Source: Maribacter sp. ACAM166
GTDB lineage: Bacteria; Bacteroidota; Bacteroidia; Flavobacteriales; Flavobacteriaceae
Reading direction: 5' to 3'
NCBI RefSeq assembly: GCF_005771495.1
Contig: NZ_VAUW01000017.1
Location: 18,551 to 82,550 of the forward strand
DNA length: 64,000 nucleotides
In this document: piece by piece, positions 8,226 to 17,097 of the stretch
How the letters are laid out: the number at the start of each line of letters is the position of its first letter
Numbering within the stretch: position 1 is the stretch's first letter
Notes under the pieces: model-generated
Databases searched by the model: none
What the model saw: only the letters and a program-made list of their open reading frames with translations
Told to the model about the DNA's origin: nothing
Position numbers and translations under genes: made by a program

Positions 8226-9104
8226 TTACTCAGATGGGTTTTCATCGCTATATTTGGTTTTATCTTTTCTTGCGATATACATCTCATTTATATCTTTGAA
8301 ATCTTTATATAAATAGGATTTGTCTTTGCAGTATTTATGATTTTGCATTAACCAATTGGTAGCATCTTTGCCTGCTGTATCATTATCCAGATACAGTTCA
8401 ACGTCCTTGAAAAATTCTATAAACGGCATAGCTTTTTTAATAAAGGATAGGGAGTTTAGAATGAGGAAAGACTTGTTATCATGACAAAAATTTGTGACCG
8501 TTAAAAAATCAAACATTCCTTCCGTCACTACCAATTGACTACATCCGTTGGACAGAAATGTACTATCCTTTGGGGATGATGAACTCTTAAAATATTGATT
8601 ACGAAGTTCCCAACCACCGGAATCGTTCTGCAGTCCAATACCGAAATAATGGTTCCCTTTACAGGAATAATGAACTTCCTTGCAATACTTTTTAGCGGTT
8701 TCCAGTTTTACGTTCCGTTCGTTCAGATACGTCTTAAGACCATAATGCCAAATGGAATTAACACTTTTGACAATCAAGCTAGTATTCTCGGGAGGCACAA
8801 AATGTTGCGGGTGAAAAGAAAAAGAGGACGGTATATCCGACAGGAAGTGTAGTGCATCAAGAATGCGGCAGTCGTAAAACCGGACGACCAAATCTAGTAC
8901 ATTTCCTCCAAAGCCTGCCCCGTGGTCGAACCATAGATTTTTGACTTTCGACACCTTAAAAGAGGCATGGGTTTCCGGCCGGAACGGACTTCGAAACCAA
9001 GCTTCTTTAGTGTTTTCCTTACATGGAAAATGTCCTGCTTTAGCCATTGTTTTAACGATACAAACTGCACGGACTCTTTTCCAGTCAATTTTTTCCCGAT
9101 TCAT
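8226..9104 (-). CDS. Primase-like protein (CHC2-type N terminus, Toprim domain)
   Basis: A 292-residue protein. Residues about 20-75 resemble the DnaG-type zinc-finger module (HFPCKENTKEAWFRSPFRPE, then FKVSKVKNLWFDHGAGFGGN, with LDLV following), though the full Cys set is not present. Residues about 195-270 form a Toprim domain with VVTEGMFDFL (catalytic Glu) and ELYLDNDTAGKDA (the DxD pair). Such proteins are common in Bacteroidota mobilizable elements and are thought to prime the complementary strand after transfer or during element replication. It overlaps the upstream HTH gene by 4 bases, forming one operon. Confidence 0.82.
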   Translation of the reverse strand: MNREKIDWKRVRAVCIVKTMAKAGHFPCKENTKEAWFRSPFRPETHASFKVSKVKNLWFDHGAGFGGNVLDLVVRFYDCRILDALHFLSDIPSSFSFHPQHFVPPENTSLIVKSVNSIWHYGLKTYLNERNVKLETAKKYCKEVHYSCKGNHYFGIGLQNDSGGWELRNQYFKSSSSPKDSTFLSNGCSQLVVTEGMFDFLTVTNFCHDNKSFLILNSLSFIKKAMPFIEFFKDVELYLDNDTAGKDATNWLMQNHKYCKDKSYLYKDFKDINEMYIARKDKTKYSDENPSE

Positions 9105-9388
9105 CTATGCCTGTTTTTAAAGGTGTAGTTCAGCGCTTCGGTCTCGATTTCCGACCTTGACTTTCTTTCATTCTGTAAAAGCCATGTATTGAGTTTGACC
9201 TTTTCAAAGAACAGCATTTTGCCGTTGGGTTTTGAGTGCGGGATATTTCCTGAGGCCGTCAGTTTGTATAGATAGCTTCTCGATATTCCGGTATAGTCAC
9301 TGGTTTCCTCAAAGGTGAGTACTTCCTTATTGGCTATTAAAAGCCGTTCTAAACGATCAAGTCGTTCTAGGATTAAAAAATTGTCCAT
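9101..9388 (-). CDS. Excisionase-family helix-turn-helix protein
   Basis: A 95-residue protein with an N-terminal amphipathic helix (LERLDRLERLLIANKEV) and a winged-helix segment of the MerR/excisionase type (LTFEETSDYTGISRSYLYKL, then GNIPHSKPNGKMLFFEK). These small proteins in Bacteroidota mobile elements usually direct excision or regulate the mobilization genes. It is the first gene of an operon with the primase-like gene, with which it overlaps by 4 bases. Its promoter should lie just right of 9388, next to the iteron cluster. Confidence 0.8.
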   Translation of the reverse strand: MDNFLILERLDRLERLLIANKEVLTFEETSDYTGISRSYLYKLTASGNIPHSKPNGKMLFFEKVKLNTWLLQNERKSRSEIETEALNYTFKNRHR

Positions 9389-10049
9389 TTGTTTCTTTTT
9401 AGGGTTTCGAAATGAACAAAAGCGCTTTTGTTTTCTTTTGAAGAATTCTTAAGATAAAGGTAAAGTAAAGGAAGGGTGGAAGCTTAGTTTTTCAGTTTTA
9501 TTTATCCACAATAATCTGATATACAATTACTTATATTAAATGAATTTAAATGAATTCAAATGTGATGTGCTAATTTTGATTTGGTTTCAAATGGCTTTAA
9601 ATGGGATCACTTGATTTTTGTCAAATATGAAAGAATTTTGAGTTATCAACAATTTCAAATCGTTAATTACGAAAATGTTAGTTAAAAAAAGGTCAATTTT
9701 AATGTTTTTAAGAGCAGTCCAGTACATAAAAATTGCTTGAATCAACTTTTCACTCTGATAATGAATAAGATACTATAGATTTTTCCTTTTACCGAACTTT
9801 AGGAGTTCACTTGCCAATAATATGAACACGTCCCGTAACCAACTAATTTAGTTTTTTTCTATATTCCTTTATCTTCATTTCTCTAAACTTAAGTTATGGT
9901 TGTTTTCAATTTAAACATCAAGTTAATTCATAGATATATCGGTTCAAAAGTGACACCATATCGTACCTCTCAAAATAAGTAATAAGATTTTAGTTTAAAG
10001 TCTCCGTTATCATTACGTTTAAAGCTAAAATTAATTTAGTATATTCTCC
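9389..10049. other. 660-bp noncoding region with iteron-like repeats and DnaA-box-like sites (candidate replication origin)
   Basis: No convincing gene here. Five copies of tyaaatg start at 9536, 9546, 9556, 9587 and 9597, with 10-bp spacing in two groups, so all lie on nearly the same DNA face. They are flanked by ttatccaca (9502-9510, a perfect DnaA-box consensus) and ttatcaaca (9643-9651, one mismatch). This is the arrangement of an iteron-type origin or of an integrase/excisionase regulatory region. The rest, 9660-10049, is AT-rich with no other structure noted; it should hold the promoter of the cargo lipoprotein gene. Confidence 0.5.
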
Positions 10050-11243
10050 ATGATAATTATTTTGAAATGCTTAAACGGAATGATAAAAACTTGTGTAGAA
10101 AATTCTGGTTTAATACGTCTGAGTCTATTTCTCTGTATTATGCAATTAGGTTGCATAGACCCCGTCGCCCCCGAATTTCAATTTGAAGACGATTTGACTA
10201 TAATCGAAGGTCAAGCAAGTTCAACCGTTGGCTCTTCGTTTATCAATATTCAGAGGACCAGTAATGAATTCGGCATATACAGAAACATATTTCAAGAAGG
10301 GGCCATAGTCACTTTTGACAATCTCGACTCGGGGGAATCGGTGACTTTGCGAGAACAAATAGATACTTATGTTACGCCAGACGACTTTGCTGTCGCCACT
10401 GGTGAAACTTGGGAACTGAACGTCACTTTAACCGACGGTAGCACCTACAAGTCCTTGCCGGAAACGGTAATCGCCCCAGTACCCTTTGACGATATATCCG
10501 CTACATTTGAAAAAGAGCTCTTTTTCAGGGAGGATTCAGGAAAATTCGTGCCAGGGCACAGCATAGCAGTAAGTTTCAATGAACCTGTAGCAGACAAAAA
10601 TTACTACCTCTGGCGATTTCGTTCTTTTGAGAAACTAATTTTATGTAAGGTTTGTGATAATTCCATTTTTAGAAATGGGGATTGTGAAAGGAATCCGCCA
10701 CCACCAGCGGTTCTTCCTGTGGGCGTTCCTCGCAGAGCGCCATATTATACGTACGGTTGCGAAACACCGTGCTGGACCATTCGCTATAATGAGTCTATTG
10801 AAATTCTAGACGATAAATTTACGAACGGCACATTCGTCGAGGAGTATCCTGCGGCAAATATCCCATTATACACGAATGAAAATATTGTCGTTTCGTTAGA
10901 ACAAATATCTCTGTCTTTTGATGCCTACCAGTACTACCGTAGATTACAGGATATTATCGATAATAACGGAAATTTCGATGCGCCACCACCTGCCGCTGTA
11001 ATAGGAAACGTATTCAATGTAAATGACGATAAAGAGATGGTGTTGGGCCGATTCACGGCGGCTTCCAATACTGTCAAGTCAATTTTTATTGAACGGACGG
11101 ATATATTGGATGACGAAGTTGACCCGCCACCGATATTTAGTTTTGAAACCGATCCTCCTATTGGAAATCCAATCAGTTTTGCCCCCTGTATAGAAAGTCG
11201 ATTTAGAACCGGTACTGAACCTGAAGGATGGATTGGAAATTGA
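10050..11243 (+). CDS. DUF4249-family outer-membrane lipoprotein
   Basis: About 397 residues, of typical DUF4249 length. The signal peptide ends in a lipobox (IMQLGC, Cys at about residue 35), followed by the family's Ig-like start (LTIIEGQASS, then a segment with VTFDNLDSGE). A cysteine-rich insert (ILCKVCDN, YGCETPCW) and a proline run are present in the middle. Start choice is uncertain: ATG 10050 or the in-frame ATG at 10080, which gives a more usual signal peptide. These lipoproteins are regularly encoded next to a TonB receptor and are thought to act with it at the cell surface, but the ligand is unknown. It sits inside the mobile element, 31 bases before the receptor gene. Confidence 0.85.
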   Translation: MIIILKCLNGMIKTCVENSGLIRLSLFLCIMQLGCIDPVAPEFQFEDDLTIIEGQASSTVGSSFINIQRTSNEFGIYRNIFQEGAIVTFDNLDSGESVTLREQIDTYVTPDDFAVATGETWELNVTLTDGSTYKSLPETVIAPVPFDDISATFEKELFFREDSGKFVPGHSIAVSFNEPVADKNYYLWRFRSFEKLILCKVCDNSIFRNGDCERNPPPPAVLPVGVPRRAPYYTYGCETPCWTIRYNESIEILDDKFTNGTFVEEYPAANIPLYTNENIVVSLEQISLSFDAYQYYRRLQDIIDNNGNFDAPPPAAVIGNVFNVNDDKEMVLGRFTAASNTVKSIFIERTDILDDEVDPPPIFSFETDPPIGNPISFAPCIESRFRTGTEPEGWIGN

Positions 11244-11274
11244 AAGGATAATCGATTACATAAATAGTTTATAA

Positions 11275-13677
11275 ATGAATAGAAACTTCCGTAATATAGC
11301 AATATTGATTCTGTTTTACGGATATGTCTGCCAATCCCAAAGCTATGATCTTTCTCTTGAAACAACAGCGATGGGCAGACCATTGGCCAATACCCAGATT
11401 GCTATAGACCCATGTTCCTGTGGCGGACTTACCGACAATGAAGGCCTGTTTGCAATTTCCCTGCCAGCCAACAACTATAGCGTTACCATTACCTATATCG
11501 GTTTTGCAACCGAAGTTCGGGAAATTGAACTTAACAGTAATATATTTTTAGAAATTGAGCTCAAAGAGCAACAAGAAATGCTTTCAGAGGTCATCGTTAA
11601 GGCCAAGACACAGAACGAAAACCTTACCGTACCGCAAATGGGTGTTGTAAGGCTAACATCCAAAGAGCTAAAAAAGATTCCTTCGGCAGTAGGCGAATTT
11701 GATGTGCTTAGAGCAATGACCCTCCTCCCTGGGGTGAACAATGCCGGAGAAATCAGTAATGGTCTTACCGTACGTGGAGGTTCCCTAGATCAGAATCTCA
11801 TTCTTTATGACTATGCCCCTGTTTTTAATCCCACCCATCTGTTCGGACTTTTTTCCGTGTTCACTCCCGATGTCATCTCATCATCCGATCTCTACAGAGC
11901 CAACATTCCATCCCGGTACGGGGGAAGGGCGACCTCCGTGTTAGATGTCAAGGTCAAGAATCCCTACGTGGATAAGTTGAAGCTTAGCGGAGGTATTGGA
12001 TTGGTTTCCAGTCGATTAAATATCGAAACACCTGTTATTAAGGATAAATTAATGCTGCTGGCCGGAGTAAGGGCCGGCGTGACCGATTTTTTATTACCCA
12101 TCTTTTCAGAGCGTTTAAACAATACCAAGGCCAAGTTCTATGATAGCACCGTGAAGCTACTTTACCTTCCTACAGAGAATGATCAAGTGACTTTTACCGG
12201 ATTCTTTTCCAAAGACTTTTACCAGTTGGATTTGGTGACACCTGTACAGAACATAAATGCCGAGAGCAACCAATACGATTTCATGACCCTTAACGGAACC
12301 CTTAACTGGTCCCATAGTTTTGAGAATAATTCTAATTTAAGGACTATAGTGGTAGCTAGTGACTACAGTCCCAAAATTATATTTCCTGAGCGTGATAGCG
12401 ATAACGAGGTCGAGTATAGCTCAAAAATCAACTATCTAAGTCTCATTTCGGAATTTTCAAAGAAACAGAGTCCTAATATGGAGTATTATCTTGGAGGGCA
12501 GGTCAACCGTTACAATATTGGCCCGGGTGCGCTTGACCCTGGATCAGCGGAAAACGTACTCCCGATTTCCTTGGAAAATGAAATTAGCTATGAATTCGCC
12601 GGCTATGGTAATGCCAATTGGACACCGATTAAAGCACTTTCCATTTCCGCGGGACTTCGTTTTAACCATTTTGTTCTTGTAGGGCCCTATACACAAAATA
12701 CGTTCGACAATTTCAGTGGGGAGTTGTTGGGTACCACGCAATTTGAAAAAGGCGCGGGAGTAAAAACCTACAATGGTCTGGAACCACGACTGGGACTGAA
12801 CTTGGAACTGGACGAAACTACATCGTTGAAGGCAAGCTACGCCAGACTGAACCAATACTTACAGAATATTTATAACAATACCACGCCCGTACCCACTTCT
12901 CGATGGAAGACCTCCGACCCTACAGTACTGCCACAGGTAAGTGATAGCTATGGCTTTGGAATATATAAGAATTTAAACAACAATGCAATACAACTTGGTC
13001 TAGAAGGATATTATAGAGAGGTGGATAATATTTTGACCTATAAGCCCGGGGCGGACTTCTTTTTGAGTGAAACCATAAACCGGGATCTGGTCCAAGGTGA
13101 AGGACAAGCATACGGTGCCGAATTCAGTTTAAGAAAACCTGAGGGTACTATCAATGGCTGGATGAACTACACATGGTCTAGAAGTCGTTTACGCTCCCAA
13201 ATAGAGAAGCCCGGGGATAGAATCAATAACAATGAATGGTATGCCTCTGATTTTGACAGGACACATGTGTTCAACGCTACGATGAATATAGAGTCCAATC
13301 CTTACAATACCCTAAGCTTTAATTTTACCGCTCAGACCGGTAGACCTTATACCGCTCCCAATGGCGTTGTGGAAATCGAAGGTATAGATACACCGCTTTT
13401 TTTGGAGAGGAACAACGCGAGGTTACCTACATATCATCGACTTGATTTTTCATGGAATATCAGGGGTGTTAAAAGTGAAAGCAAAAGATGGTCCGGTGAT
13501 TGGACCTTTACCGTTTATAATCTATATGCAAGAAGAAACCCTTACAGTATTTACTATACACAAAGGAACGGTGGGGAGAACGGTGAAATTTTTGGGGACA
13601 GTCCTCTTGGTGCTTTCGAGCTTTCCATACTGAACAGCCCTCTTGTCTCATTGACCTATAACTTTGTTTTTGATTGA
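11275..13677 (+). CDS. TonB-dependent outer-membrane receptor, cargo of the mobile element
   Basis: 800 residues: a signal peptide ending near QS (residue 22), a carboxypeptidase-like regulatory domain (about 25-105), a TonB plug (about 115-240, with LPGVNNAGEISNGLTVRGG and RYGGRATSVLDVKVK), and a C-terminal beta barrel ending in an aromatic strand (VSLTYNFVFD). It pairs with the DUF4249 lipoprotein 31 bases upstream, the usual two-gene receptor unit. The complex probably imports an organic or metal ligand with energy from TonB-ExbBD elsewhere. As cargo of a mobilizable element this is an uptake function spreading by transfer. The pair's G+C appears higher than that of core genes in the window. 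Confidence 0.9.
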   Translation: MNRNFRNIAILILFYGYVCQSQSYDLSLETTAMGRPLANTQIAIDPCSCGGLTDNEGLFAISLPANNYSVTITYIGFATEVREIELNSNIFLEIELKEQQEMLSEVIVKAKTQNENLTVPQMGVVRLTSKELKKIPSAVGEFDVLRAMTLLPGVNNAGEISNGLTVRGGSLDQNLILYDYAPVFNPTHLFGLFSVFTPDVISSSDLYRANIPSRYGGRATSVLDVKVKNPYVDKLKLSGGIGLVSSRLNIETPVIKDKLMLLAGVRAGVTDFLLPIFSERLNNTKAKFYDSTVKLLYLPTENDQVTFTGFFSKDFYQLDLVTPVQNINAESNQYDFMTLNGTLNWSHSFENNSNLRTIVVASDYSPKIIFPERDSDNEVEYSSKINYLSLISEFSKKQSPNMEYYLGGQVNRYNIGPGALDPGSAENVLPISLENEISYEFAGYGNANWTPIKALSISAGLRFNHFVLVGPYTQNTFDNFSGELLGTTQFEKGAGVKTYNGLEPRLGLNLELDETTSLKASYARLNQYLQNIYNNTTPVPTSRWKTSDPTVLPQVSDSYGFGIYKNLNNNAIQLGLEGYYREVDNILTYKPGADFFLSETINRDLVQGEGQAYGAEFSLRKPEGTINGWMNYTWSRSRLRSQIEKPGDRINNNEWYASDFDRTHVFNATMNIESNPYNTLSFNFTAQTGRPYTAPNGVVEIEGIDTPLFLERNNARLPTYHRLDFSWNIRGVKSESKRWSGDWTFTVYNLYARRNPYSIYYTQRNGGENGEIFGDSPLGAFELSILNSPLVSLTYNFVFD

Positions 13678-13725
13678 ACTAACTGATCATATTGATCAAA
13701 GGATACTTTCTTCTTAAAAGAATTA

Positions 13726-13764
13726 GGCTGTAGTTTAATATCAACGCAATATTAAACTACAGCC
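13726..13764. terminator. Perfect 16-bp hairpin between converging receptor and integrase genes
   Basis: ggctgtagtttaatat pairs perfectly with its reverse complement across the 7-base loop caacgca. It lies between the stop codons of the receptor (+) and the integrase (-), so it most likely ends transcription from both sides. There is no strong T run on either side, so a protein-binding role is also possible. Confidence 0.65.
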
Positions 13765-13781
13765 AACATTTTAAAACGGCT

Positions 13782-14918
13782 TTAGCTAATATCCAGATTC
13801 AACTCAGGAATCAGATTAGCCGCTTCCTTCATTTTTTCATCAATGATTTTGGTGTAAATTTCTGTAGTTCGGATTTCTTTGTGCCCTAAACGTTTAGACA
13901 CGGTATAGATATCTGCACCATTTTCGAGCAGGAGTACTGCATTTGTATGGCGTGCACTATGGAAAGTGATATGCTTGGTAATGCCTGCTTTCATGCACCA
14001 CCTTAGAATTTCGGTGTTGTAAACCGCACCATATTTCAAGCCTTTGAAAACCCGATCACTTTCGTTGGCTCGTTCTCCCAGTAGTTTTCTTGATTGCTCT
14101 GAAACATAAAGGTATTCGAGTCCGTCGGTCTTCTTTTGTCTAAATATAATTCGCGTACCCGTATCTTCGTCGCGGACTTCTGACCATTTCATTTTATCAA
14201 TATCGCTCCATCGTAAGCCTGTAAGGCAACTAAAAATAAAAGCACTCTTTAATATAGGGTACTTACATTCGGCTTGTGTCATAGCCTGTAATTCCGAATA
14301 AGTTAAGTATTCTCTAGTGGATTCACCCTGTTCAAAACCCTTAACCGATCGCAACACATTTTCTTCCAAATAATTTTCGGTATAAGCTTCCCGTAAGGCT
14401 GCTTTGAATTTATTAAAATAAGAGTATTTAGAATTTTGTGATAGGGGAGTACCACTCTTGGTTTTAGCCTTGGTATTTAAATAGCGCTTGAACCCTTTTA
14501 CAAATTCTGTATTAATATCCTTTAGCTGCTTCTGGGGCGGACAATATCTCTCGATGTGTTTTTGAGCGGCATCCCAATTCCCATAGTTGGCTTTCGTCTC
14601 AAAACGATCTTCCTTAAGCTGTGTATAATAATCCATAAAGGTTACTTGTCCTTTTTTATCATTCTTTAATTTGAATTTCCCCTGATAGAATTCAGCTTTA
14701 CGAATGGAAAGAATCTTTTCGGCAAGTTCATAGATTTCTTTATTATTTCTCTTTTCATCGGCAGTATTAGGATTTTCTAGCGGGTAAAGCTTTAAATACT
14801 CGAAATCACGATCGTATTTATTTACACCGTTTTTATCAATATAATGGCCTTTGTAAAATTCAATAAAGAGACTGAATTTTCCGTTTTTAATCTTTTTGGT
14901 TCTTAGACTTATTTTCAT
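13782..14918 (-). CDS. Tyrosine-type site-specific integrase of the mobile element
   Basis: 378 residues. An N-terminal arm-binding region (about 1-90) and a SAM-like core-binding domain (about 93-190) precede the catalytic domain. The catalytic residues are visible: R236 in LTGLRWSDI, H320 and R323 in FHSARHTNAV, H346 in LGHKEI and nucleophile Y355 in TTEIYTKII. It would recombine the element's attP with the 3' end of mnmE. The gene reads away from the attachment site, its start lying 183 bases from the mnmE stop; repeats in that gap are probable arm sites. Confidence 0.93.
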   Translation of the reverse strand: MKISLRTKKIKNGKFSLFIEFYKGHYIDKNGVNKYDRDFEYLKLYPLENPNTADEKRNNKEIYELAEKILSIRKAEFYQGKFKLKNDKKGQVTFMDYYTQLKEDRFETKANYGNWDAAQKHIERYCPPQKQLKDINTEFVKGFKRYLNTKAKTKSGTPLSQNSKYSYFNKFKAALREAYTENYLEENVLRSVKGFEQGESTREYLTYSELQAMTQAECKYPILKSAFIFSCLTGLRWSDIDKMKWSEVRDEDTGTRIIFRQKKTDGLEYLYVSEQSRKLLGERANESDRVFKGLKYGAVYNTEILRWCMKAGITKHITFHSARHTNAVLLLENGADIYTVSKRLGHKEIRTTEIYTKIIDEKMKEAANLIPELNLDIS

Positions 14919-15101
14919 GGTCGAGGTGAAATTATTTCATCTTGACTACTAAAAATTACGCCGAGATGAAAATTAGATGAAATAAATATATGAAAATAGG
15001 AGATTAAGAGAAAGAGAGAATAAAAATACTTTTTAACAACTTATTGATTTACAGGTATATGAAACCAAATAGAACCATATGAAACCATATTAAATACTTA
15101 T
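14919..15101. promoter_or_regulatory. Integrase promoter and probable arm-type binding sites
   Basis: A 183-bp AT-rich gap. It holds an inverted repeat (ttatttcatc 14932-14941 and gatgaaataa 14976-14985) and a repeated atatgaaacca motif beside the attachment core (near 15058 and 15078), with related gaacca between. Such repeats next to an integrase and its core site are typical arm sites and operators. The binding proteins are inferred. Confidence 0.5.
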
Positions 15102-15117
15102 TTATTTGCCGATACAG
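15102..15117. other. Right attachment site (16-bp direct repeat) within the mnmE 3' end
   Basis: Identical to 5510-5525. It covers the mnmE stop codon and the codons for the last four residues (CIGK), so insertion leaves mnmE intact. The equivalent bases in the enterobacterial trmE gene are the known target of Salmonella genomic island 1. Confidence 0.85.
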
Positions 15118-16499
15118 AAATTGGCAAAAATATTTCCTAAAAGCTCATCATTGGTTATTTCTCCTGTTATTTCACCAAAATAAAATAAAGCGGCTTTGAT
15201 ATCTAAGGATAGTAAATCCCCACTGAGTTCATTGTCTAATCCTTGTTGTACTTTCTTTATTTCAGTCAAAGCATTTAAAAGGGAATCGTAGTGTCTACTA
15301 TTGGTAACTATGGTTTCGTTATTTCGTAGTTTGCCTGTTTCTACAAAACTTAATAGTTTATTTTCAAGCTGGTCTACTCCAATTTTTTCTCTTGCTGATA
15401 AGTGAATTGAATTTGGGAAATGACTATTCAATTCTTCGGTAAATTCTTTAGTGATTCTATCAACTTTATTAATGACTGTAATGACTGATTTTTCTTTAAA
15501 TCTTTCTGTGATTTTATTTAGTGCTGTTTTAGCCTCAACCACTTTATTGGTATTTAAGAATAGTTCATCACCACTAACTAGATATAGAATGACTTGGGCC
15601 TTCTCTGTTTTTTCATACGTGCGTTGAATTCCCATCCCTTCAATAACATCAGTTGTTTCACGGATGCCTGCAGTATCAATAAATCGGAAACTAATTCCGC
15701 CGATTACTATTTCATCTTCAATAGTATCCCTAGTAGTCCCAGCAATGTCTGAAACTAAAGCTCTTTCTTCGTTTAACAAAACATTTAATAGCGTCGATTT
15801 ACCAACATTAGGTTCTCCTATAATAGCCACAGGAACACCTGTTTTTATTACATTACCCAAAGCGAAAGAATCGATGAGTTTTTTAAGAACCTCCTCCAGC
15901 TCGTTTAAAAGCTTTCTAAATTCATCTCTATTTGCAAATTCTACGTCTTCTTCAGAAAAATCCAATTCCAGTTCTATGAGGGAAGCGAAATTCAAAAGTT
16001 GTTGTCGTAGTTCTTTTATTTTATTACTAAAACCCCCACGCATCTGTTGAATTGCAACCTGATGGTTAGAGGCATTGTCACTGGCAATTAAATCAGCGAC
16101 TGCTTCTGCTTGACTTAAATCCATTTTTCCGTTCAAAAAAGAACGCATGGTAAATTCCCCAGGAGTTGCCATTCTAATTCCATTTCTTAGAAACAGTTGA
16201 ATAATTTCTTGCTGAATGAATAAAGACCCATGGCATGAAATTTCAATAACATCCTCACCAGTATATGAATTAGGGTTTTTAAATATGGATATTAAGACTT
16301 GGTCTAAAACATTTTTTCCATCCTTAATAAAACCTAAATGTAGCGTGTGAGTTTTTTGTTTTTCTAACTTTTTGCCGGATACGGATTCAAAATGTTGAGA
16401 TACTATAGAAATTGCATTTACTCCAGAAAGTCTGATAATGGCAATAGCTCCAGAACCGGATGGAGTTGCTAATGCTATTATGGTATCTGTATGAATCAT
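15102..16499 (-). CDS. mnmE: tRNA modification GTPase MnmE (TrmE)
   Basis: 465 residues, full length. An N-terminal tetrahydrofolate-binding domain (1-118) and a helical domain enclose a G domain with P-loop GEPNVGKST (228-236), DTAG (275-278) and NKVD (344-347). The C terminus is the conserved CIGK motif. With MnmG it makes the 5-carboxymethylaminomethyl group on wobble U34 of certain tRNAs, in the cytosol. The start ATG at 16499 gives the usual N terminus. The last four codons and stop are the right attachment repeat of the mobile element, which restores the protein end exactly. Confidence 0.97.
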   Translation of the reverse strand: MIHTDTIIALATPSGSGAIAIIRLSGVNAISIVSQHFESVSGKKLEKQKTHTLHLGFIKDGKNVLDQVLISIFKNPNSYTGEDVIEISCHGSLFIQQEIIQLFLRNGIRMATPGEFTMRSFLNGKMDLSQAEAVADLIASDNASNHQVAIQQMRGGFSNKIKELRQQLLNFASLIELELDFSEEDVEFANRDEFRKLLNELEEVLKKLIDSFALGNVIKTGVPVAIIGEPNVGKSTLLNVLLNEERALVSDIAGTTRDTIEDEIVIGGISFRFIDTAGIRETTDVIEGMGIQRTYEKTEKAQVILYLVSGDELFLNTNKVVEAKTALNKITERFKEKSVITVINKVDRITKEFTEELNSHFPNSIHLSAREKIGVDQLENKLLSFVETGKLRNNETIVTNSRHYDSLLNALTEIKKVQQGLDNELSGDLLSLDIKAALFYFGEITGEITNDELLGNIFANFCIGK

Positions 16500-16610
16500 A
16501 GGGCAAAAATAATCAATTAATAACTGTTGTTGTTGTCTAATTTTGAGCGCATATTGATACCGGTATGTAATAAAATACTAATTTTATATTCAAAAAATTT
16601 ATATACTAAA

Positions 16611-17018
16611 ATGAAGAAACTTATTGTATTAATGCTGGTTGTATTGACTTATTCTATTGGGTATGCTCAAAGTGATTCTCTGGAATTAACAAATGAAACT
16701 ACCGTAGAGCGCCAGAAGGAGTTTAAGCTGGTTAAAAAGAAAGTAGAGAAATCTGAAGCAGCAGCTAAAAAGGCAAAAAAAGAGGTGGCGGATTTAAAAA
16801 AGAAGGAGAAATTTAAAAAGCGATATAATGTCAAAGAGAAATCTATAATCAAACAAGAAAAACAGATATATAAGCTTAAAAATCAACTTGAAAAAGGAAA
16901 ATTAAAAGGTACTCTTGCGCCTGTTGATATTCAAAAAATGAGCGATAAAATTGTAAAGATAAAATTGAAGGTAATGAATGAAGAAGAAAAGCTGAAAAAG
17001 GTAAAACACAAAATGTAA
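16611..17018 (+). CDS. Small secreted lysine-rich coiled-coil protein, unknown function
   Basis: From ATG 16611 the product has 135 residues: a signal peptide (LIVLMLVVLTYSIGYAQ, cleaved after AQ) followed by a highly charged Lys/Glu-rich helix with heptads (VKKKVEKSEAAAKKAKKEV). An in-frame start at 16527 exists, but it would put 28 residues before the signal peptide and is unlikely. A probable periplasmic protein; I do not recognise a family. It stands alone, divergent from mnmE. Confidence 0.7.
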   Translation: MKKLIVLMLVVLTYSIGYAQSDSLELTNETTVERQKEFKLVKKKVEKSEAAAKKAKKEVADLKKKEKFKKRYNVKEKSIIKQEKQIYKLKNQLEKGKLKGTLAPVDIQKMSDKIVKIKLKVMNEEEKLKKVKHKM

Positions 17019-17097
17019 AATATAAAAGTTGAACTTGTGTAACAAAATGTATTATTAGTCGTCTTATTTCTAGTATTCATCTTAAATCAATCAAAAA

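Larger units (their letters stand above)
5510..15117. mobile_element. Integrative and mobilizable element inserted at the 3' end of mnmE
   Basis: A 9.6-kb block is bounded by a perfect 16-bp direct repeat (5510-5525 and 15102-15117). The right copy is the last codons of mnmE, and a tyrosine integrase gene starts 184 bases inside that end. Between the repeats lie a HigBA module, a mob operon, a primase-like gene, an excisionase-like gene, a TonB receptor pair and the integrase. No type IV secretion genes are present, so it would need a helper conjugative element to move. The gene set (integrase, primase, mobilization proteins) resembles the NBU-type mobilizable units of Bacteroides by family knowledge. 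Its cargo is visibly richer in G+C than the flanking men and dnaK genes. Confidence 0.85.

Noticed and set aside
10934..11383. 149-codon minus-strand open frame
   Set aside because: It lies opposite the DUF4249 gene and the receptor start, has no recognisable motifs and has a composition expected of a shadow frame.
15664..16050. 128-codon plus-strand open frame
   Set aside because: It is antisense to the MnmE G domain and has no independent start signal or motif.
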